DNA from: Pontederia crassipes
Lineage: Eukaryota > Streptophyta > Magnoliopsida > Commelinales > Pontederiaceae
Length of the DNA: 64,000 nt
Assembly: GCA_030549335.1 (NCBI GenBank)
Contig: CM060190.1
Coordinates: forward strand, 65,114,118 to 65,178,117
Direction of reading: 5' to 3'
Below are positions 61,880-64,000 of this stretch, one piece after another; position 1 is the stretch's first letter, and the number at the start of each line of letters is the position of its first letter. The notes beneath the pieces were generated by a model that saw only the letters and a program-made list of their open reading frames with translations, was not told the DNA's origin and searched no databases. The translations under genes and the position numbers were made by a program.

Positions 61880-64000
61880 ATAGAGTAGAAAAGTTTGGCA
61901 AGTATACCGATCGCACAAGTAGTAAAAAGATATCGATCCCACGAGGACTTTTATCTCTCACTCTTACCAGATGACAATTCTTGTAGAGAAATGAATTTAG
62001 AAGATAATCAGAAGAAAATAAGGAGCAAATCCAAGAAAAGAGAAATACCAATTCGAAGAAATGTTAATTTTACTAAGCATTCCTCCACTGTTAATCGAGT
62101 ACAAAAATTACATCTGATGGTAATAAAATAAATTAGGACTCTAACCAGATGTCCTATCTGTTGTATCAGTTAAATATTTGAAGAAAGTTTAACCAAATCG
62201 TTCTCCAAATATTTAAGGATTAAAATATAAATGATTGATTCATCTCAAAGACTTCTCAATCGAGTAAGTCTAAGTCCACACCCCACTAAATCTCACAGAG
62301 TAGATAGGGGAGAGATACGAGATGTTGAAGAATAAATTTGATTCAAACAGAACACATATTCAGAAAATAATATTTCATCAAAATAACAGTGGAGTTCAAT
62401 AATATAAAACCAACAAAGGAAGATTAGTCCATTGCTGAAGAATAAAACGTTATAAAGCTGAAATTCAGACTACAAAAGAGGAGCAAGAAAATAAAACTCT
62501 AAAATGTGACTCTAGACAAAGTAGCCACAAGACTCTCTAAATGGATGATTTTCTTCTCTGCTGCTGCCCCTTTTGGTGTGGAAGTGGACGTCCTTTTATA
62601 ATCGCTTATCGGTGTCAAAATGGACCGTGTAATCATGACACGGGCCATTTTCTCTTTGTTACAACACGGTTCGCGTCGACTCGAAACAGACCGTTTCAAT
62701 CAGCACGTGACAAAAATTCCCCCGGCCGTGTTGGTTTGACGTGAGATGCTGAAAAACGGTCCGTGTCAAAGTAACACGGTTCATTTTTCTTCTCCTGCAT
62801 AGAAAGCCCCACAGTAAATCAAAAGAATAATATTCTATAAGAAAAACACGATAATTGATGCATGATCATTCAATTTTCAATTTCTTAATGTGTTAAAATA
62901 TATAAAATTGAGCATGCATCACAATCCCCAAGTTTAAATATTTACTTGTCCTCAAGTAAGATTCAAGATAAGATATGATCTTCATCAAATTACTAATACT
63001 TTTCTCTTCTCATTGTTTAAATTTTTTTCATTTATCGCTAGAGTACCTCTTCTCTTTTCCAATAATTCCTGCTTCAAAGAATATATGATGCTAAGACCTT
63101 TTTAAATCAATGAACAATTAATCTCAACTAAAACCAATAAGTCTAAAGAATAAATATTAAATGAGCTTTTTGTTTTCTCATTTTTTTTCGTTTCCTCCAT
63201 CTTGCTCAAAGTGGTTAATGTAACAGGTTTTCGATCGACGGATCCCAGACCAGTTAGTCTTAGGTCGTCAGGCAAGAATCCCCAACGGATCTAATGGCCC
63301 GAACACACTAAGGTGCCAGAGATAAACATTTTATTCAACTTCTTTTTAGAAGTTATATTATTATTATTTTTTCTTTTTCTTTTTTTTTCGCTCAATATAT
63401 TTATTCAATAGAAAGACTGCTTTAGAAGAGACTAACAGATAAAGATCATCAAAGCAAAATAATTCGAATCAGCTCCAACTTCTTATCCAAAAACCCAATA
63501 CTAAGGCGATATTTGAAAAAAAAACTTTTGATAAAGAATTTCATAAGCAAAGAGATGTTCTTGAAATCGTCGATTAAGATCAAGAAAATATGGAAAGTTA
63601 TGAAAAGTGATGCGCGACATATTAGATAATTATCTTGATGCAAAAAAACACGAAATGCAGGCGCAACCCCCGAACTTGAAAGAAACACTGTCTCAGTGTT
63701 CAACTAGTCGGACGAGTTTGCGTACATCAAAATAGCAAAAGGACATAACAAAAGATCAGAAGTGAAAGACACAACCCTGCTAATCAAACTCAGGTGGTGG
63801 AGGTGGAAAGGTGTTATCCACTGGATCTGGAGGAATCTGGTGGTGTCGAACTATCTGACGAACATCTCGATCGATCCGAGTGACATCCTCTACAAGGCGA
63901 TGAAGTAATGCTCGATCCTCCTGGGCTGCAACCTGCATACGATTCAACTGATCCATGACTAATAAATGATACTGTGTCTGATCAGTTCGTATAGCATCAA
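61880..64000 (-). mobile_element. Second LTR element inserted in the gypsy copy, runs off the right edge
   Basis: After about 61873 polymerase similarity stops abruptly. The text TGGCAAGTATACCGATCGCA then TATCGATCCCACGAGGAC is the kind of edge seen in LTRs of plant gypsy elements. The phrase CCCCAAGTTTAAATATTTAC followed by TTGTCCTCAAGT, also common in them, follows near 62925-62957. The last about 220 bases are open on the minus strand (see next entry). The far LTR is outside the window, so family and borders are tentative. Confidence 0.5.
63780..64000 (-). other. 3' end of an open frame of the nested element
   Basis: An open minus-strand frame enters from the right edge and stops at 63780-63782. 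It is rich in Q, D, R and H (MDQLNRMQVAAQEDRALLHR) and ends in a proline run before EFD. The helical, charged composition and its place inside the nested element suggest an element-encoded gag or accessory protein. No family is assigned. Confidence 0.4.

Overview
This is nuclear DNA of a flowering plant. The evidence is six intron-bearing or plant-type host genes, typical plant promoter boxes (telo-box AAACCCTAG and site II TGGGCC), Ty1/copia and Ty3/gypsy retrotransposons, a CACTA transposon, hAT-like and fold-back MITEs, and Au-like SINEs. Short GC-rich exons set in very AT-rich spacers, and a gypsy polymerase resembling the Galadriel/Monkey group, make a non-grass monocot my best guess, held only moderately.

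Layout. (1) 1-3200, minus strand: the 5' half of NSN1, a nucleostemin-type nucleolar GTPase, with exons 1-5 and a non-coding leader exon; the rest runs off the left edge. (2) 3240-8150: AT-rich spacer ending in a fold-back MITE with a SINE in its edge. (3) 8167-8583, plus: a secreted Kazal-type protease inhibitor with a hydrophobic tail. (4) 9058-11141, minus: 60S ribosomal protein L9 in three exons, with a SINE and a 25-base homopolymer in intron 1. (5) 11410-16088: a broken Ty1/copia element. (6) 17874-21817, plus: an RRP15-like ribosome-biogenesis gene in seven visible exons, with an exon-1 frame break and a missing conserved block. (7) 23556-24482, minus: a single-exon multi-pass membrane protein. 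(8) 24.5-32.0 kb: spacer with no gene that I recognise. (9) 32068-32499, minus: intronless 40S ribosomal protein S17 with telo-box and site II promoter. (10) 32.7-45.6 kb: transposon-dominated, with a 5.2-kb CACTA element (38257-43470) carrying four near-identical 819-bp tandem units and a hAT-like MITE (44151-44637). (11) 45774-46500, plus: a two-exon HMA-domain protein. (12) 46.5-64 kb: MITEs, poly(G/C) tracts, a solo copia LTR, a broken gypsy element and a second LTR element inserted into it that runs off the right edge.

How the genes fit together: NSN1, RPL9, RRP15 and RPS17 all serve ribosome assembly or structure and lie within 32 kb. Three of them have a telo-box upstream. The remaining host genes (Kazal inhibitor, membrane protein, HMA protein) have no visible link to them.

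The strongest unusual structures are the 819-bp tandem array inside the CACTA element, the fold-back element at 49071-49507 with about 122-bp arms differing at three positions, the disrupted but splice-competent RRP15 gene, and the homopolymer abutting the RPL9 splice donor. No tRNA, rRNA or CRISPR feature is supported. Exon boundaries were read by eye from splice consensus and protein family knowledge; no search was run.
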